Assembly (NCBI RefSeq): GCF_024802625.1
Contig: NZ_CP103371.1
Location: 806,001 to 870,000 of the forward strand
DNA from: Massilia sp. H6
GTDB lineage: Bacteria; Pseudomonadota; Gammaproteobacteria; Burkholderiales; Burkholderiaceae_D
Length of the DNA stretch: 64,000 nt
Direction of reading: 5' to 3'
Numbering within the stretch: position 1 is the stretch's first letter; each line of letters begins with the position of its first letter. Shown here one piece after another: positions 26,075 to 35,811 of the stretch. Position numbers and translations under genes: made by a program. The notes under the pieces were generated by a model. It searched no databases and was not told the DNA's origin. It was given only the letters and a program-made list of their open reading frames with translations.

Positions 26075-29000
26075 ATGTCGGTTGTGATTACTCCTACCAG
26101 TTTCTCCCCCATGCCCATTCCCTTTTTCAGCGACAGCGATGTGTACGCCAACATCGACGGCCCGACCTGCGCGCGCGGCCTTGACTATTTTCGACAGGGA
26201 AAGGTGCATGCCTGCAGCTTCACGCAAGAAGAAATCGAGGGAGTGGTCGGCGGTAGCTGGCGCCAGGCCTACGAGCAAATTATTTACATCAGCCAGGATG
26301 GCGGCATTGTCATCGACGGCAGTTGCACTTGTCCGATGGAGTACAACTGCAAGCATGTGGCGGCCGTGCTGTTCGCCTACCTGGAACGCCAGCCGGTGCA
26401 AGCCCATGGCGCTGCCCCCTTGCCGTATGCCAGTTCGGTATGGCTCGATCGCCTGGCGCAGGTCGTCAAGCCTGTAGCGCCCCATGGCGCGGCGCAGCGG
26501 CAGGGCGCGGACCTGGTATTCGTGCTTGTCCCCGGCAAGCAGCAAGACCGCCTCGAACTGCTGGTGTGCCGCTCACGTCCGCGTCCCGGCGGCGGCTATG
26601 CCAGTGCCAGCGCGGTCAAGTATGGCTATGAGTTGGCTACCTCGGCGTCTGGCGGGCAGCCCCATGAAAGCGCCCTGATTCGCAGCTTTCTTGCCTTGCG
26701 CCCCGATAACGACACCTTTGGCACGGTGGCATACCCACGCGAAGCGCTGGGAGCACAACTGCTGATGCAATTGCTCGATCGCGGCATCTTGCTGCAGGCC
26801 GACTCGCGCAAGGACCTCAAGGGCAAGATGCAGCTGCTGGCGCGCGGGCCGCGCCGCCGTGCCGAACTGGCCTGGCGCGACGATCACGGCATCTTGCGGC
26901 TGCTGTGGCAAGCCGATGGCCAGGCTATCGAAACGATCTTGCCCACCGATCCGCCAATGTATCTGCATGCGGGGCAGATGGGCGAACTTGACTTGCCGGC
27001 AGGGCTCGCCACGGTGCCTGTGGCAGCCTTGCTCGAGGCGGTGAGACAAGCCCCCGTGGTCGCGGATGGGCAAGCTGCCGGCCTGGCCGCCAGAATGCAG
27101 TCCTTGCAGCTCGATCGATTGTTTCCATTGCCGCCTGTTCCGGAAACAGCCGTGCGCAGCGATATCCTGCCCACGCCTTATCTATTGCTTGGCAGCATGG
27201 AGCATCGTCAGGACGGCGCCACCGATCCCGGCGGCCGCGATTACGCCGTGCTGGCCTTCGACTACGACGGCAAGCGCGTGCCCGACGACGCGAACCAGGT
27301 GCTGCTACGCATAACGGCCAATGGCAGCGAGCAGATCGTGCGCGACCAGCCTGCCGAAGCGCGCGCACGGGCTATCCTCGACGGCTATGGCTTCCAGCGC
27401 AGCAGCGCGCCTGAATTGAGTCGCGTCCATGGGGCGCGCGCCCTGGCCAGCACGCACGCCTGGATCGAGTTCGCGCGCGCAGGCTTGCCAGCGCTGCGCG
27501 CGCAAGGCTGGCTGGTGGAACTGACGCCCACATTCGGTTTCGACCTGCGCGAGATCGACGACTGGTATGCCAACGTCGATCAGGGCAGCGCCGGACAGGC
27601 CTGGTTCGAACTGGAACTGGGGATCGTGGTCGAAGGCGAGCGCGTGCCCTTGCTACCGATCCTGCTGCAACTGATCCGCAGAGCGCCCCAGGAATTCGAC
27701 GCACAGGCGCTGGCCGCCCATGCCGATACCGACCTCTTGATGGCAAGCCTGCCCGGTGGCGGGCGCGTGGGCCTGCCCTGGAGCCGCGTCCGGCCCATCC
27801 TGACTACCCTGGGCGAGCTGTATTTTTTGGAGCGCGTCGGCAAGGCCATGCGCCTGCCCAAGCTCGACGCGGCGCGGCTGGCAGCCCTCGAGGCCGGCGC
27901 CCAGTTGCGCTGGATGGGGGGCGAGCAGCTGCGCGCCCTTGGCCAGCGCCTGGCCGGATTTGGCGGGGTGCGCCCGGTTGCGCCGCCTGGCGGCCTGCAA
28001 GCGACGCTACGGCCCTACCAACAGGACGGTCTGGCGTGGATGCAATTTCTCCGTGAATACGACCTGGCAGGCATCCTGGCTGACGACATGGGCTTGGGCA
28101 AGACCATCCAGACCCTGTCGCATATCCTGCTCGAAAAGGAAGCAGGTCGCCTCGACCGGCCAGCGCTGGTGGTGGCGCCCACTAGCCTGATGGCCAATTG
28201 GCAGAGCGAGGCGGCGCGCTTCGCGCCGGCGCTGCGCGTGCTGTTGTTGCATGGGGCCGATCGCGCTACCCGCTTTGGCGCGATGGCGAACCACGACCTG
28301 GTGCTGACCACTTACGCGCTGCTGCCGCGCGACGAAGAAGATCTATTGCGGCAGGAATTCCATTTGCTGATACTCGACGAGTCGCAGTACATCAAGAATC
28401 ACCGCTCGAAGGCGGCCGAAACCGCCTCTTTGCTGCGCGCGCGCCATCGTTTGTGCCTGACGGGTACGCCGCTGCAAAACCACTTGGGCGAACTCTGGTC
28501 GCAGTTTCATTTCCTGCTGCCCGGCCTGCTGGGAGACGAGAAGCAGTTCAACAACGATTTTCGCAAGCCCGTCGAGCGCGACGGCGACAGCCAGCGCAAC
28601 GATTTCCTGACGCGGCGCCTGAAACCATTCTTGTTAAGACGGACCAAGGACCATGTCGCCAAAGAGCTGCCGCCCAAGACGGAAATGCTCAGGGAGGTTA
28701 CCCTGGCCGGCGCCCAGCGCGACCTGTACGAAACGGTGCGCCTGGCGATGGACAAGAAGGTGCGCGAGGCGATCGCGCGCAAGGGCGTGGCGCGTAGCCA
28801 GATCATCATCCTCGAGGCCTTGCTCAAGCTGCGCCAGGTGTGCTGCGATCCGCGGCTGGTCAGCGTGCCTGGTGGACGCAAGAGCAAGGCGCCGTCGGCC
28901 AAGCTCGCTGAGCTGACCAGCATGCTCGACGAGTTACTCGACGAAGGGCGCAAGATACTCGTGTTCTCGCAATTTACCAGCATGCTGTCGCTGATCGAGG

Positions 29001-29428
29001 ACGAACTGCGTGCACGCTCGATTGCCTATGCCTTGCTCACCGGCGACACCAAGGATCGTAGCGCCCCGGTGGAGGCCTTCCAGAGCGGCGCAGTAGCAGT
29101 TTTCCTGATCAGCCTGAAAGCCGGGGGAGTAGGCCTGAACCTGACGGCGGCCGACACGGTCATCCACTATGATCCATGGTGGAACCCGGCCGTGGAGAGC
29201 CAGGCAACCGATCGCGCCTGGCGCATCGGCCAGGACAAGCCGGTCTTCGTCTACAAGCTCATCGCCAAGGCAACGCTGGAAGAAAAAATCCAGGAAATGC
29301 AGCACAAGAAGGCCGCGCTGGCCGATGCCGTACTCAGCGGCGGCGCGGCCCAGGCCCTGCAGATTACCCAGGATGACCTGCAAGCCATCTTTGCACCGCC
29401 TGGCCCCACCGGGGCCTTGAGCGCATGA
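26075..29428 (+). CDS. SWIM zinc finger-SNF2 family helicase
   Basis: A large (about 1,117 residue) Swi2/Snf2 translocase that uses ATP to move along or remodel nucleoprotein. The SWIM finger [11 protein letters not shown] is at about 84-94. A long middle region (about 150-640) of unclear fold follows, then the two RecA-like lobes: Walker A DDMGLGKT (about 670), the box LILDESQ (about 768), TGTPLQNHL, and in lobe 2 [22 protein letters not shown] and [11 protein letters not shown]. This is the RapA/HepA-like bacterial SNF2 group, probably in transcription or repair. An alternative start ATG is at 26111; neither has a clear ribosome site. Confidence 0.93.
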   Translation: MSVVITPTSFSPMPIPFFSDSDVYANIDGPTCARGLDYFRQGKVHACSFTQEEIEGVVGGSWRQAYEQIIYISQDGGIVIDGSCTCPMEYNCKHVAAVLFAYLERQPVQAHGAAPLPYASSVWLDRLAQVVKPVAPHGAAQRQGADLVFVLVPGKQQDRLELLVCRSRPRPGGGYASASAVKYGYELATSASGGQPHESALIRSFLALRPDNDTFGTVAYPREALGAQLLMQLLDRGILLQADSRKDLKGKMQLLARGPRRRAELAWRDDHGILRLLWQADGQAIETILPTDPPMYLHAGQMGELDLPAGLATVPVAALLEAVRQAPVVADGQAAGLAARMQSLQLDRLFPLPPVPETAVRSDILPTPYLLLGSMEHRQDGATDPGGRDYAVLAFDYDGKRVPDDANQVLLRITANGSEQIVRDQPAEARARAILDGYGFQRSSAPELSRVHGARALASTHAWIEFARAGLPALRAQGWLVELTPTFGFDLREIDDWYANVDQGSAGQAWFELELGIVVEGERVPLLPILLQLIRRAPQEFDAQALAAHADTDLLMASLPGGGRVGLPWSRVRPILTTLGELYFLERVGKAMRLPKLDAARLAALEAGAQLRWMGGEQLRALGQRLAGFGGVRPVAPPGGLQATLRPYQQDGLAWMQFLREYDLAGILADDMGLGKTIQTLSHILLEKEAGRLDRPALVVAPTSLMANWQSEAARFAPALRVLLLHGADRATRFGAMANHDLVLTTYALLPRDEEDLLRQEFHLLILDESQYIKNHRSKAAETASLLRARHRLCLTGTPLQNHLGELWSQFHFLLPGLLGDEKQFNNDFRKPVERDGDSQRNDFLTRRLKPFLLRRTKDHVAKELPPKTEMLREVTLAGAQRDLYETVRLAMDKKVREAIARKGVARSQIIILEALLKLRQVCCDPRLVSVPGGRKSKAPSAKLAELTSMLDELLDEGRKILVFSQFTSMLSLIEDELRARSIAYALLTGDTKDRSAPVEAFQSGAVAVFLISLKAGGVGLNLTAADTVIHYDPWWNPAVESQATDRAWRIGQDKPVFVYKLIAKATLEEKIQEMQHKKAALADAVLSGGAAQALQITQDDLQAIFAPPGPTGALSA

Positions 29429-29474
29429 CCGTACATTGAAAAGCTCGTGTAGCGAGAGTCGCCATGCGCGCGCC

Positions 29475-30359
29475 TTACAATCGGCCTCCCTCCATTCGTT
29501 CTGCAGCACGCAGCCATGCGGCGGCAAATGCCAGGCCGCCGATCAGGTAGCAGGCACCCATGGGAATCCACATCAGCAAGCCGGCGAGTTGCTGGTCTCG
29601 CAGTGCCATGGCCACGCTGCCCTGAGTCTCGATATAGGTGAAATAAATGGGACGCGATGCGAAGGTAAACAATGCGCCCAGCAGACCGGTATGCATCAGC
29701 GTGGACAGCACCGACAGTGTTGCCGATGCATAGGCTTCGTTCTCGCTATGGCGGATCAGCACTGTCCAGTACCAGTAGCCGGCAACCAAAAAACTCAGAT
29801 GTTCCAGCGTGTGTATCCACTCGATCCGCAGCGCCAGTTCGAACAGCGCCGGCGAATGCCAGCCCCAGATCACCGCGCCGTGCAGAACGAACACAACGGA
29901 AGGCAGCAGCAGCAGGCGCAGCCATTTGCGCGGGTGGGAAAGTACCGCCGCCGTGGCAGGCGATACGGCGGCGATGGCGGCATTGATGGGAATGCCAAGC
30001 CTTGCCAGTGCCAGTAGCGGACCGGCAACCGCGATCAACAGCATATGCTGGGCCATGTGTACGGCAAAACTGGACTCGGAAAAAGCGTCCAGCGGCCAGA
30101 TCAGTGCAAAGAACAGAGCAAGTGCTCCCAATACCGCGCTTGCAAGCGCCAGGGGCTGCATTGCAATGCCTGCGTGCTTCCTGCGCCGTAGCGTGAACAG
30201 TCCGCCAAGATAAAGAACGCCGAACAGGAGCATCGGCGTGATGATTAGCGGGTCCAGCGTCCACCAGCTGTCGTGATTTTCCCCGGCATGGGCGAAGGCC
30301 CGGGTCGGCAGTAGGGCAAGCGCGCAACACCGCCAGTAAGAAGGCTTCAGGAAGCGCAT
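29475..30359 (-). CDS. ctaG: Cytochrome c oxidase assembly protein CtaG (caa3 type)
   Basis: A 294-residue polytopic membrane protein of the CtaG_caa3 family. Seven hydrophobic segments are visible and the family's histidines are kept: AFAHAGENH at the start, MAQHMLLIAVAGPLLAL, VVFVLHGAVIWGWHSPALFE and LEHLSFLVAGYWYW. It helps insert copper or haem into the oxidase encoded just upstream on the same strand. Its ATG (30359) lies inside the end of the preceding small gene (13-base overlap), so it is coupled to the operon. Last gene of the oxidase cluster. Confidence 0.92.
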   Translation of the reverse strand: MRFLKPSYWRCCALALLPTRAFAHAGENHDSWWTLDPLIITPMLLFGVLYLGGLFTLRRRKHAGIAMQPLALASAVLGALALFFALIWPLDAFSESSFAVHMAQHMLLIAVAGPLLALARLGIPINAAIAAVSPATAAVLSHPRKWLRLLLLPSVVFVLHGAVIWGWHSPALFELALRIEWIHTLEHLSFLVAGYWYWTVLIRHSENEAYASATLSVLSTLMHTGLLGALFTFASRPIYFTYIETQGSVAMALRDQQLAGLLMWIPMGACYLIGGLAFAAAWLRAAERMEGGRL

Positions 30360-30706
30360 GTGGGCAGCATGGAAGTTGGAAACGCGACCCATAGCATGGA
30401 CAGCAGCGATATCGCGCACAGCAACAAGGTACTGATGGCAAAGAAGCGGCTGAGCTCTGGATCGGGCCCGGTTGGATGGCGCCAGTCGCGCAGCCTGGGC
30501 GCGGCGATCATGACGATGAGCGCACCGGCAACCAGGGTGGAAGCGGCGATGCCCAGTTGTACGGCACTCAGGCCCATGACGCGAACTTCATGCAGCGACG
30601 AAGCGCATGCGAGCGACACGATGACATAACAGGCAAGGAAATGCACCATCCAGACAAGCGGGGCGCCTGCCAGCGTGAGTAGTCGCCTGAAGGTCGAAGT
30701 ATCCAT
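30347..30706 (-). CDS. Small membrane protein of the oxidase operon
   Basis: A 119-residue protein with three hydrophobic segments (LTLAGAPLVWMVHFLACYVIVSLAC, LGIAASTLVAGALIVMIA and FFAISTLLLCAISLLSMLWVAF). Found between the fused oxidase subunit and CtaG, starting with a TGATG overlap on the upstream stop. It may be a small fourth subunit or an assembly factor; the family is known to me only from such operons and has no settled name. Confidence 0.7.
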   Translation of the reverse strand: MDTSTFRRLLTLAGAPLVWMVHFLACYVIVSLACASSLHEVRVMGLSAVQLGIAASTLVAGALIVMIAAPRLRDWRHPTGPDPELSRFFAISTLLLCAISLLSMLWVAFPTSMLPTCAS

Positions 30707-33237
30707 CAGCCAGCTCCCACGACCAAGGGAAACACGTGGATGGTGGCGAAACCGAGGAGCCATTGCAGCATCGTGTATTTCCAGAAAAGTGACACTACCT
30801 TGCCTTCGCCTGGCCTGGTGGGATGCAGGTAGCCATGTCGCACCCGCAACAAGGCAAACAGGGCCATCACGACCGCAATGACGACATGCACGAACTGGAA
30901 GCCGCTGATGGTATGAACCAGGGCGCCGTAAGCATGTGCCTTCGCCGATAAGCCGCTTCCCTGCAGCGTCCATACCTGCAGGACGACGAACAGCACACCG
31001 GATATGGCCGCCGTGGCATACAGCACTTGCGCCCGGCCGCTGCGCGCCTCGCGCACGCTGGCTTCTGCCAGGCATGCCGCCAGTCCAGCCAGCAGCAGTA
31101 CCGCGAACGCAGCACTCGGCAAGCCCAGGCCGATCTCGCGGTAGGCCGCTGGCGGCCACTGCGCAGAGACGGTCCACAGGAAAAAATAGGCGAAGATCAG
31201 GGAAATGAAAAGCGTGCCGTCGGCCAATAGGGCGAACAGGGTGCCCCACCATCCGGGCGTCAGCGACAGCCGATAATGCACTGGCAGCAGACCATGCCTA
31301 CCCTCATCGACATCGCCCAGCTCTTGACGCGATCCGTTTTGCCAGGCCCATACCAGCAGGGCGCCCAGTGTGGCTGCCGCACCGATGGCAGCGAGCCAGT
31401 AGAGCTTCGCGAGGAAGCCAATGAAGAACACCGAAGTCAAGCCGGCGGCGATCAGCGGCACAATGGTATTGCCAGGCAAAATCGCGACTGCTTGCGGCTT
31501 GGCATGCGTAATGCTGGTCATCAGGATCTCGCGGCGGCTTGGATCGGCATGGCCGAGAAGATGGCGTCCCTCTTGTATTTCCTGCGCTAGAGCAGGATTC
31601 TTCCATAGCGGCTCGCGGTCGTCGACATGCGCTTGCGACGCGAAATTGTAGGCCGGAACCGGCGTCGGCGTCGCCCATTCGAGAGTGCCTGCATTCCAGA
31701 CATTGGGTCTGGCGCGTTTGCCGGCAATAAAATGCGTGATCACGTCGATCATCAGGATTGCCACGCCGATGGCTGAAATGAACCCACCCACAGTGGATAT
31801 CAGATTGAGCGGGCCCCAGCCCAATTCGGGCAAATAGGTATATACCCGCCGCGGCATGCCCAACAACCCGGTCAGGTGCATCGGCAGGAAGGTGATGTTA
31901 AAACCGATAAAGATGGTCCAGAAGGCGACGCGGCTCAGGCGCAGGGAGGGTTCACGCCCGGACAGCAAAGGCAGCCAGTAATAAAAGGCGGCAAACATCG
32001 GGAAGACCATGCCGCCAAACAAGACGTAGTGCAAATGGGCGACGACGAAATGCGTGTCATGGACCTGCCAGTCGAACGGCACGAGCGCCACCATCACGCC
32101 AGTCAGGCCGCCCAGCACGAAGATGAACAGGAAGCCCAGGATATACAGCATTGGCGTACTGATCACCGGCTTACCGCTCCACAGCGTAGCGATCCAGGCG
32201 AACACCTGGATGGCGGTCGGGATGGCGACCGCCATACTGGCCGCCGAGAAAAATGCCAGCGACAATAAGGGGATGCCGACCGCAAACATGTGATGCACCC
32301 ACAGGCCGAAACTGATGAAGCCAGTGGCGATCACCGCCATGACCACCCAGTTGTAGCCCACCATGGGGCGCCGCGCGAAGGTGGGAAGTATCGTCGTGAC
32401 CAGGCCGGCCGCCGGAAGGAAAATGATGTACACCTCAGGATGGCCAAATATCCAGAACAAGTGCTGCCACAGCAAGGGGTTGCCACCGAGCGCAGTGTCA
32501 TAGAAGGGCAGGCCGAAGGCGCGTTCAATCTCCAGCAAGATCGACGCCAGGATCAGCGGCGGAAAGCCGAAAACGATCATGAATGCCATCACGAGGATGT
32601 ACCACGCGTACAGCGGCATGCGGTGGATGGCCATGCCGGAAGTGCGGGTCTTCAATATTGCGACGATCAGTTCCACACCGGCCGCCACTGCCGAAATCTC
32701 GGCAAAGGTCACGCCCAGCAACCAGAAATCGACATTGCTGCCGGCTGAGAATTGCGCACTGTTGAGCGGCACGTACATGAACCATCCGCCGTCCGGTACC
32801 GCGTCGAACAGGAAGCTTGAATACAGCAGTATGCCGCCGAAGAGATAACACCAGTAGCCGAACGCCGACAGGCGCGGATAGATCAGGTCACGCGTGCCGA
32901 TCATCTTTGGCAGCAGGTAGACCGCAATACCTTCCATCATGGGCACCGCGAAGAAGAACATCATCGTGGTGCCATGCATGGTGAACGCTTCGGCATACGT
33001 CTTATGGTCGAGCAGCTCGTTGCCGGGGAACGCGAGCTGGCTGCGTATCCACATCGCCAGAATGCCGCCAATCAAGAAGAAGATGAAGCCGGTGATAATG
33101 AAGCGCAAGCCGATCGTCGTGTGATTGACCACCGTGAGCATGCCCAGGCCGGAGGGGTTTTCCCAGATCGCCTGCAGGCGGGCCAGGTGGGGGGCAGGGC
33201 CGGATGCCGCAGGCGAAGGTGAAGCTGGCAATGTCAT
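30706..33237 (-). CDS. ctaD: Fused cytochrome c oxidase subunits I and III
   Basis: An 843-residue haem-copper oxidase with subunits I and III in one chain, as in some caa3 oxidases. Subunit I (about 1-570) has the ligands: TMHGTTMMFFF (haem a His), FGHPEVYI (CuB His with the cross-linking Tyr), HHMFAVGI (CuB His-His) and DTHFVVAHLHYVLFGG (haem a3 and a His). Subunit III (about 640-843) shows LADGTLFISLIFAYFFLWT and GFQFVHVVIAVVMALFALLRVRHGY. It reduces O2 to water and pumps protons. The start ATG overlaps the subunit II stop (TGATG); the open frame upstream of this is not coding. Confidence 0.95.
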   Translation of the reverse strand: MTLPASPSPAASGPAPHLARLQAIWENPSGLGMLTVVNHTTIGLRFIITGFIFFLIGGILAMWIRSQLAFPGNELLDHKTYAEAFTMHGTTMMFFFAVPMMEGIAVYLLPKMIGTRDLIYPRLSAFGYWCYLFGGILLYSSFLFDAVPDGGWFMYVPLNSAQFSAGSNVDFWLLGVTFAEISAVAAGVELIVAILKTRTSGMAIHRMPLYAWYILVMAFMIVFGFPPLILASILLEIERAFGLPFYDTALGGNPLLWQHLFWIFGHPEVYIIFLPAAGLVTTILPTFARRPMVGYNWVVMAVIATGFISFGLWVHHMFAVGIPLLSLAFFSAASMAVAIPTAIQVFAWIATLWSGKPVISTPMLYILGFLFIFVLGGLTGVMVALVPFDWQVHDTHFVVAHLHYVLFGGMVFPMFAAFYYWLPLLSGREPSLRLSRVAFWTIFIGFNITFLPMHLTGLLGMPRRVYTYLPELGWGPLNLISTVGGFISAIGVAILMIDVITHFIAGKRARPNVWNAGTLEWATPTPVPAYNFASQAHVDDREPLWKNPALAQEIQEGRHLLGHADPSRREILMTSITHAKPQAVAILPGNTIVPLIAAGLTSVFFIGFLAKLYWLAAIGAAATLGALLVWAWQNGSRQELGDVDEGRHGLLPVHYRLSLTPGWWGTLFALLADGTLFISLIFAYFFLWTVSAQWPPAAYREIGLGLPSAAFAVLLLAGLAACLAEASVREARSGRAQVLYATAAISGVLFVVLQVWTLQGSGLSAKAHAYGALVHTISGFQFVHVVIAVVMALFALLRVRHGYLHPTRPGEGKVVSLFWKYTMLQWLLGFATIHVFPLVVGAG

Positions 33238-34250
33238 CAGGGCGAACCCTCCAGGTAAGACGCTAGGGCCTCGAGCGCGTCGGCGCTGAGGTCGGGGAAA
33301 GCAGGCATGTGACTGCCGGGCTTGATGCCCTGGCTGTCTGCGATGATGCGTTTGAGGTTGTCGCGGGTGTTCGGTAGTGTGCCGCCTGCCAGATGCGTCC
33401 GGCTGGCAATATGGGTCAGGTCCGGGCCATTGCGCGCCGAATTGACGGCCGCGTCGTTCCCCCGTACGGCATGGCATTCCATGCAGCGATTGTCCCGAAA
33501 GATTTGCTGGCCGCGCCGCCCCATGTCGCTGGTGGGCGCAGCCATTGGCGCGCGCTGCTGCGCCATCCAGGCATCGAACTTGTCGCGCGGCTGGGCAATA
33601 ACAAAAAAGGCCATGCGCGCATGCTGCGCACCGCAGAACTCGGCACACTGGCCGCGAAACACGCCTTCTTTGTCAGCCTGGATCACCAGCGAATTGACCT
33701 GGCCCGGCATGACATCCATCTTGCCGGCCAGGTTAGGCACCCAGAAGCTGTGGATCACGTCGTTTGAATGCAGCCTGATTTTTGCCTGAACGCCCACCGG
33801 AATATGGATTTCATTTGCCGTGGCAAAGCCTGCGCCCGGCACGTCGCGCTGGTAATGCACTTCCCACCACCATTGTTTGCCGATCACATCGATGGTTAGT
33901 GTCGGTTGGGGATCGCCGCGTAACGAGCCCATGGACCATACGCCATAGACCAGCAGGGCCGTCAGTGTCACTGCCGGGAAGGCAACACCGCCTGCAATAA
34001 TCAGTTTATTTGCCGCGACAGGAATACGCTTGTCCGGGGCCCGGTACATGGCGTACAGCGCCAATGTCATGACGAGCAGCAGTATCAAGGCTGCGCCGAT
34101 GAACATGATCCAGCTGATGTGCGCAATTTCCGCTGCAGCCGGGCCCTTGGGCGCAAGGGAAGACTGCACGCCCTCGCAGCCCGCCAGGAGCGCTAACGTT
34201 GCCGCGATCCCGGCGCGGGTTGTGAAGCTGATGGGAGAATCGTCATGCAT
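33237..34250 (-). CDS. ctaC: Cytochrome c oxidase subunit II with cytochrome c domain
   Basis: A 337-residue lipoprotein (LLAGCEG, Cys about 25) with two membrane segments and a periplasmic cupredoxin domain that holds the CuA centre: NDVIHSFWVPNLAGKMD and GQCAEFCGAQHARM supply its His, Cys, Glu and Met ligands. At about 250-337 a cytochrome c domain is fused, with the haem site CMECH and the axial Met in HMPAF, defining a caa3-type oxidase that accepts electrons through its own haem. First gene of the minus-strand operon. The region upstream (34251-34415) should hold its promoter. Confidence 0.95.
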   Translation of the reverse strand: MHDDSPISFTTRAGIAATLALLAGCEGVQSSLAPKGPAAAEIAHISWIMFIGAALILLLVMTLALYAMYRAPDKRIPVAANKLIIAGGVAFPAVTLTALLVYGVWSMGSLRGDPQPTLTIDVIGKQWWWEVHYQRDVPGAGFATANEIHIPVGVQAKIRLHSNDVIHSFWVPNLAGKMDVMPGQVNSLVIQADKEGVFRGQCAEFCGAQHARMAFFVIAQPRDKFDAWMAQQRAPMAAPTSDMGRRGQQIFRDNRCMECHAVRGNDAAVNSARNGPDLTHIASRTHLAGGTLPNTRDNLKRIIADSQGIKPGSHMPAFPDLSADALEALASYLEGSP

Positions 34251-34415
34251 GGCGCCAACTTTATGCTAGTAATGTTAATACTGTAGGAGCGGTCCGGGTG
34301 TTGCCTGGATCTGCGCTGATCGTTATTCTCAGGACAGCTCGAAAACTGCAGCGCGCCGCATGCGCGATGATTTTTCGAGGTGCCCAACCACACTGCATTA
34401 GGGAAAGTCACGCTC

Positions 34416-34829
34416 ATGTTACTCGTGCTCACTCTGCATATCGCCTTTCTGTTGCTGTGGTCTGCCACCTTGCTGTATTTTCCACAGTTGCTGGTTCACC
34501 AAGCTTCAGCAAAGGACGATGAAGAGAGACAACGTTTCCTCAAGGTGCAGCACACGCTTTATGCGTTCGTCATGACTCCCGCGGGTTTGCTGACCATCAT
34601 TTTCGGAATCTGGTTGCTGTTCCTGCAGGGTTTTTCCGGCGGCTGGTTACCTGTCAAGCTGAGCCTGGTTCTATTCATGGTGTTCTTCCATGTCTATTGT
34701 GGCAACCTGATGGAGGAGCTCAAGGTCCAAGGTCCGGTGCACTCGATATGGTTCTACCGCCTGCTGTTGCTGGCCCCGGTGTTGCTTATTACCGCAGTGG
34801 TGACCCTGGTGGTGCAAAAGCCATTTTGA
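34416..34829 (+). CDS. CopD/HemJ-like membrane protein
   Basis: A 137-residue protein with four membrane segments. It resembles the HemJ/CopD group: LTLHIAFLLLWSATLLYFPQLLVHQAS (conserved His), RFLKVQHTLYAFVMTPAGLLTIIFGIWLL and PVKLSLVLFMVFFHVYCG. HemJ is a protoporphyrinogen oxidase in haem synthesis; CopD imports copper. Either role would suit its place beside the oxidase operon, but this protein has only some of the family's residues. ATG 34416 follows GGGAAAG; a GTG at 34380 is also in frame. Confidence 0.65.
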   Translation: MLLVLTLHIAFLLLWSATLLYFPQLLVHQASAKDDEERQRFLKVQHTLYAFVMTPAGLLTIIFGIWLLFLQGFSGGWLPVKLSLVLFMVFFHVYCGNLMEELKVQGPVHSIWFYRLLLLAPVLLITAVVTLVVQKPF

Positions 34830-34837
34830 GCGCCAGC

Positions 34838-35323
34838 TTATTCTTCTAGATTCTCGCTGCCGATGCTGTGATGGAATACGAGCTTGCCTCCGAACCAGCC
34901 AACCACGCTCAAAGAAAGCGCACTGACCGCCGACATAAACAGGCCCCAGGGCAGCACCGCCGCTTCGTGATCCACCACGCGCTGCCACCAGTTCGCACCA
35001 ATTAGCGAGATCAGCATGACTGCGGCAATGAAATGGCTCCAGCTCGCCACGTGCCGGCGAATCTTGTGCACCAGGATGAAATCCATGGTGCCGGCCAGGC
35101 CGGCCAGGCTGCCCAGGATGAACGAAGCGCCGATGATCCAGAGCGAGACGCGGGCCCAGAACACATCACCCGTCCACCAATAAGCCAGGTCGCATGCCAG
35201 CCCGCCTAATGTGAAGGCGACCGGGAAGGACACCAGCATCGCGTGAACCGGATGACCTGCGATGGAGAACGCACTGTGCGTGCGATGCGGCGCCGGTTTG
35301 AGCAGCGGACTTTTAATGGTCAT
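34838..35323 (-). CDS. DUF2231 membrane protein
   Basis: A 161-residue protein with four membrane segments and the DUF2231 pattern: AGHPVHAMLVSFPVAFTLGGLACDLAYWWTG, then FILGSLAGLAGTMDFI and a third block SHFIAAVMLISLIGANWW. Conserved His and Asp may bind haem in this family. It converges on the CopD-like gene 8 bases away. ATG 35323 is preferred to the TTG at 35347, though no clear ribosome site is seen. Confidence 0.85.
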   Translation of the reverse strand: MTIKSPLLKPAPHRTHSAFSIAGHPVHAMLVSFPVAFTLGGLACDLAYWWTGDVFWARVSLWIIGASFILGSLAGLAGTMDFILVHKIRRHVASWSHFIAAVMLISLIGANWWQRVVDHEAAVLPWGLFMSAVSALSLSVVGWFGGKLVFHHSIGSENLEE

Positions 35324-35811
35324 GAGCGAAGGGACGCCTACATACAAAGCAGAACAGGATTGGGCAGGATGCTTACCTGGATCAGTCCGGGTAACTCAGC
35401 CAGCCCGCGTCGGCAATTCAATATCGGATAGCCAGCTCAGTGCTATGGAACTTTTGTTGCGTGAGCGAAGCTTCAGTCTATCAGTGCTTGTTTATCGATG
35501 ATGTTCAATTGGAATCACACTACTGTCGGGAAGTGCTCTGCGCATGGGGGGCATTGTTGGGCACGGGTCAAGCCATGCTGGCCTGTTTATGCGCGCGGTG
35601 GCGGCCTTGCACCTTGCACGTCGAGCAGTGCAGCATCATTGCTGAAGGGGGAAATGCGGGAACCGGAGCCAGGTTATATCTACCTCCGTCACATTCACAG
35701 GCTTCGAGTAAACCCACGATCTCAGTGCTGCACAGTACGGTTGTGCAATTTTGTCGCAAGTGAAGTATTGTGTCAGGCTATAAATTTTTTTGATCTGCCA
35801 CAGGGGAAGCA
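35324..35811. other. 488-base intergenic region
   Basis: Separates the divergent DUF2231 and FIST genes and should carry both promoters. A TATAAA at 35779-35784 lies 28 bases before the FIST start, and AGGGGAAG just before it is the ribosome site. Open frames here are short and poor in ribosome sites. I see no other gene, repeat or operator. Confidence 0.45.

Noticed and set aside
33238..33648. N-terminal extension of the oxidase I+III frame to 980 residues
   Set aside because: The extra 137 residues are out of frame with, and overlap, the subunit II gene; the true start is the TGATG overlap at 33237.
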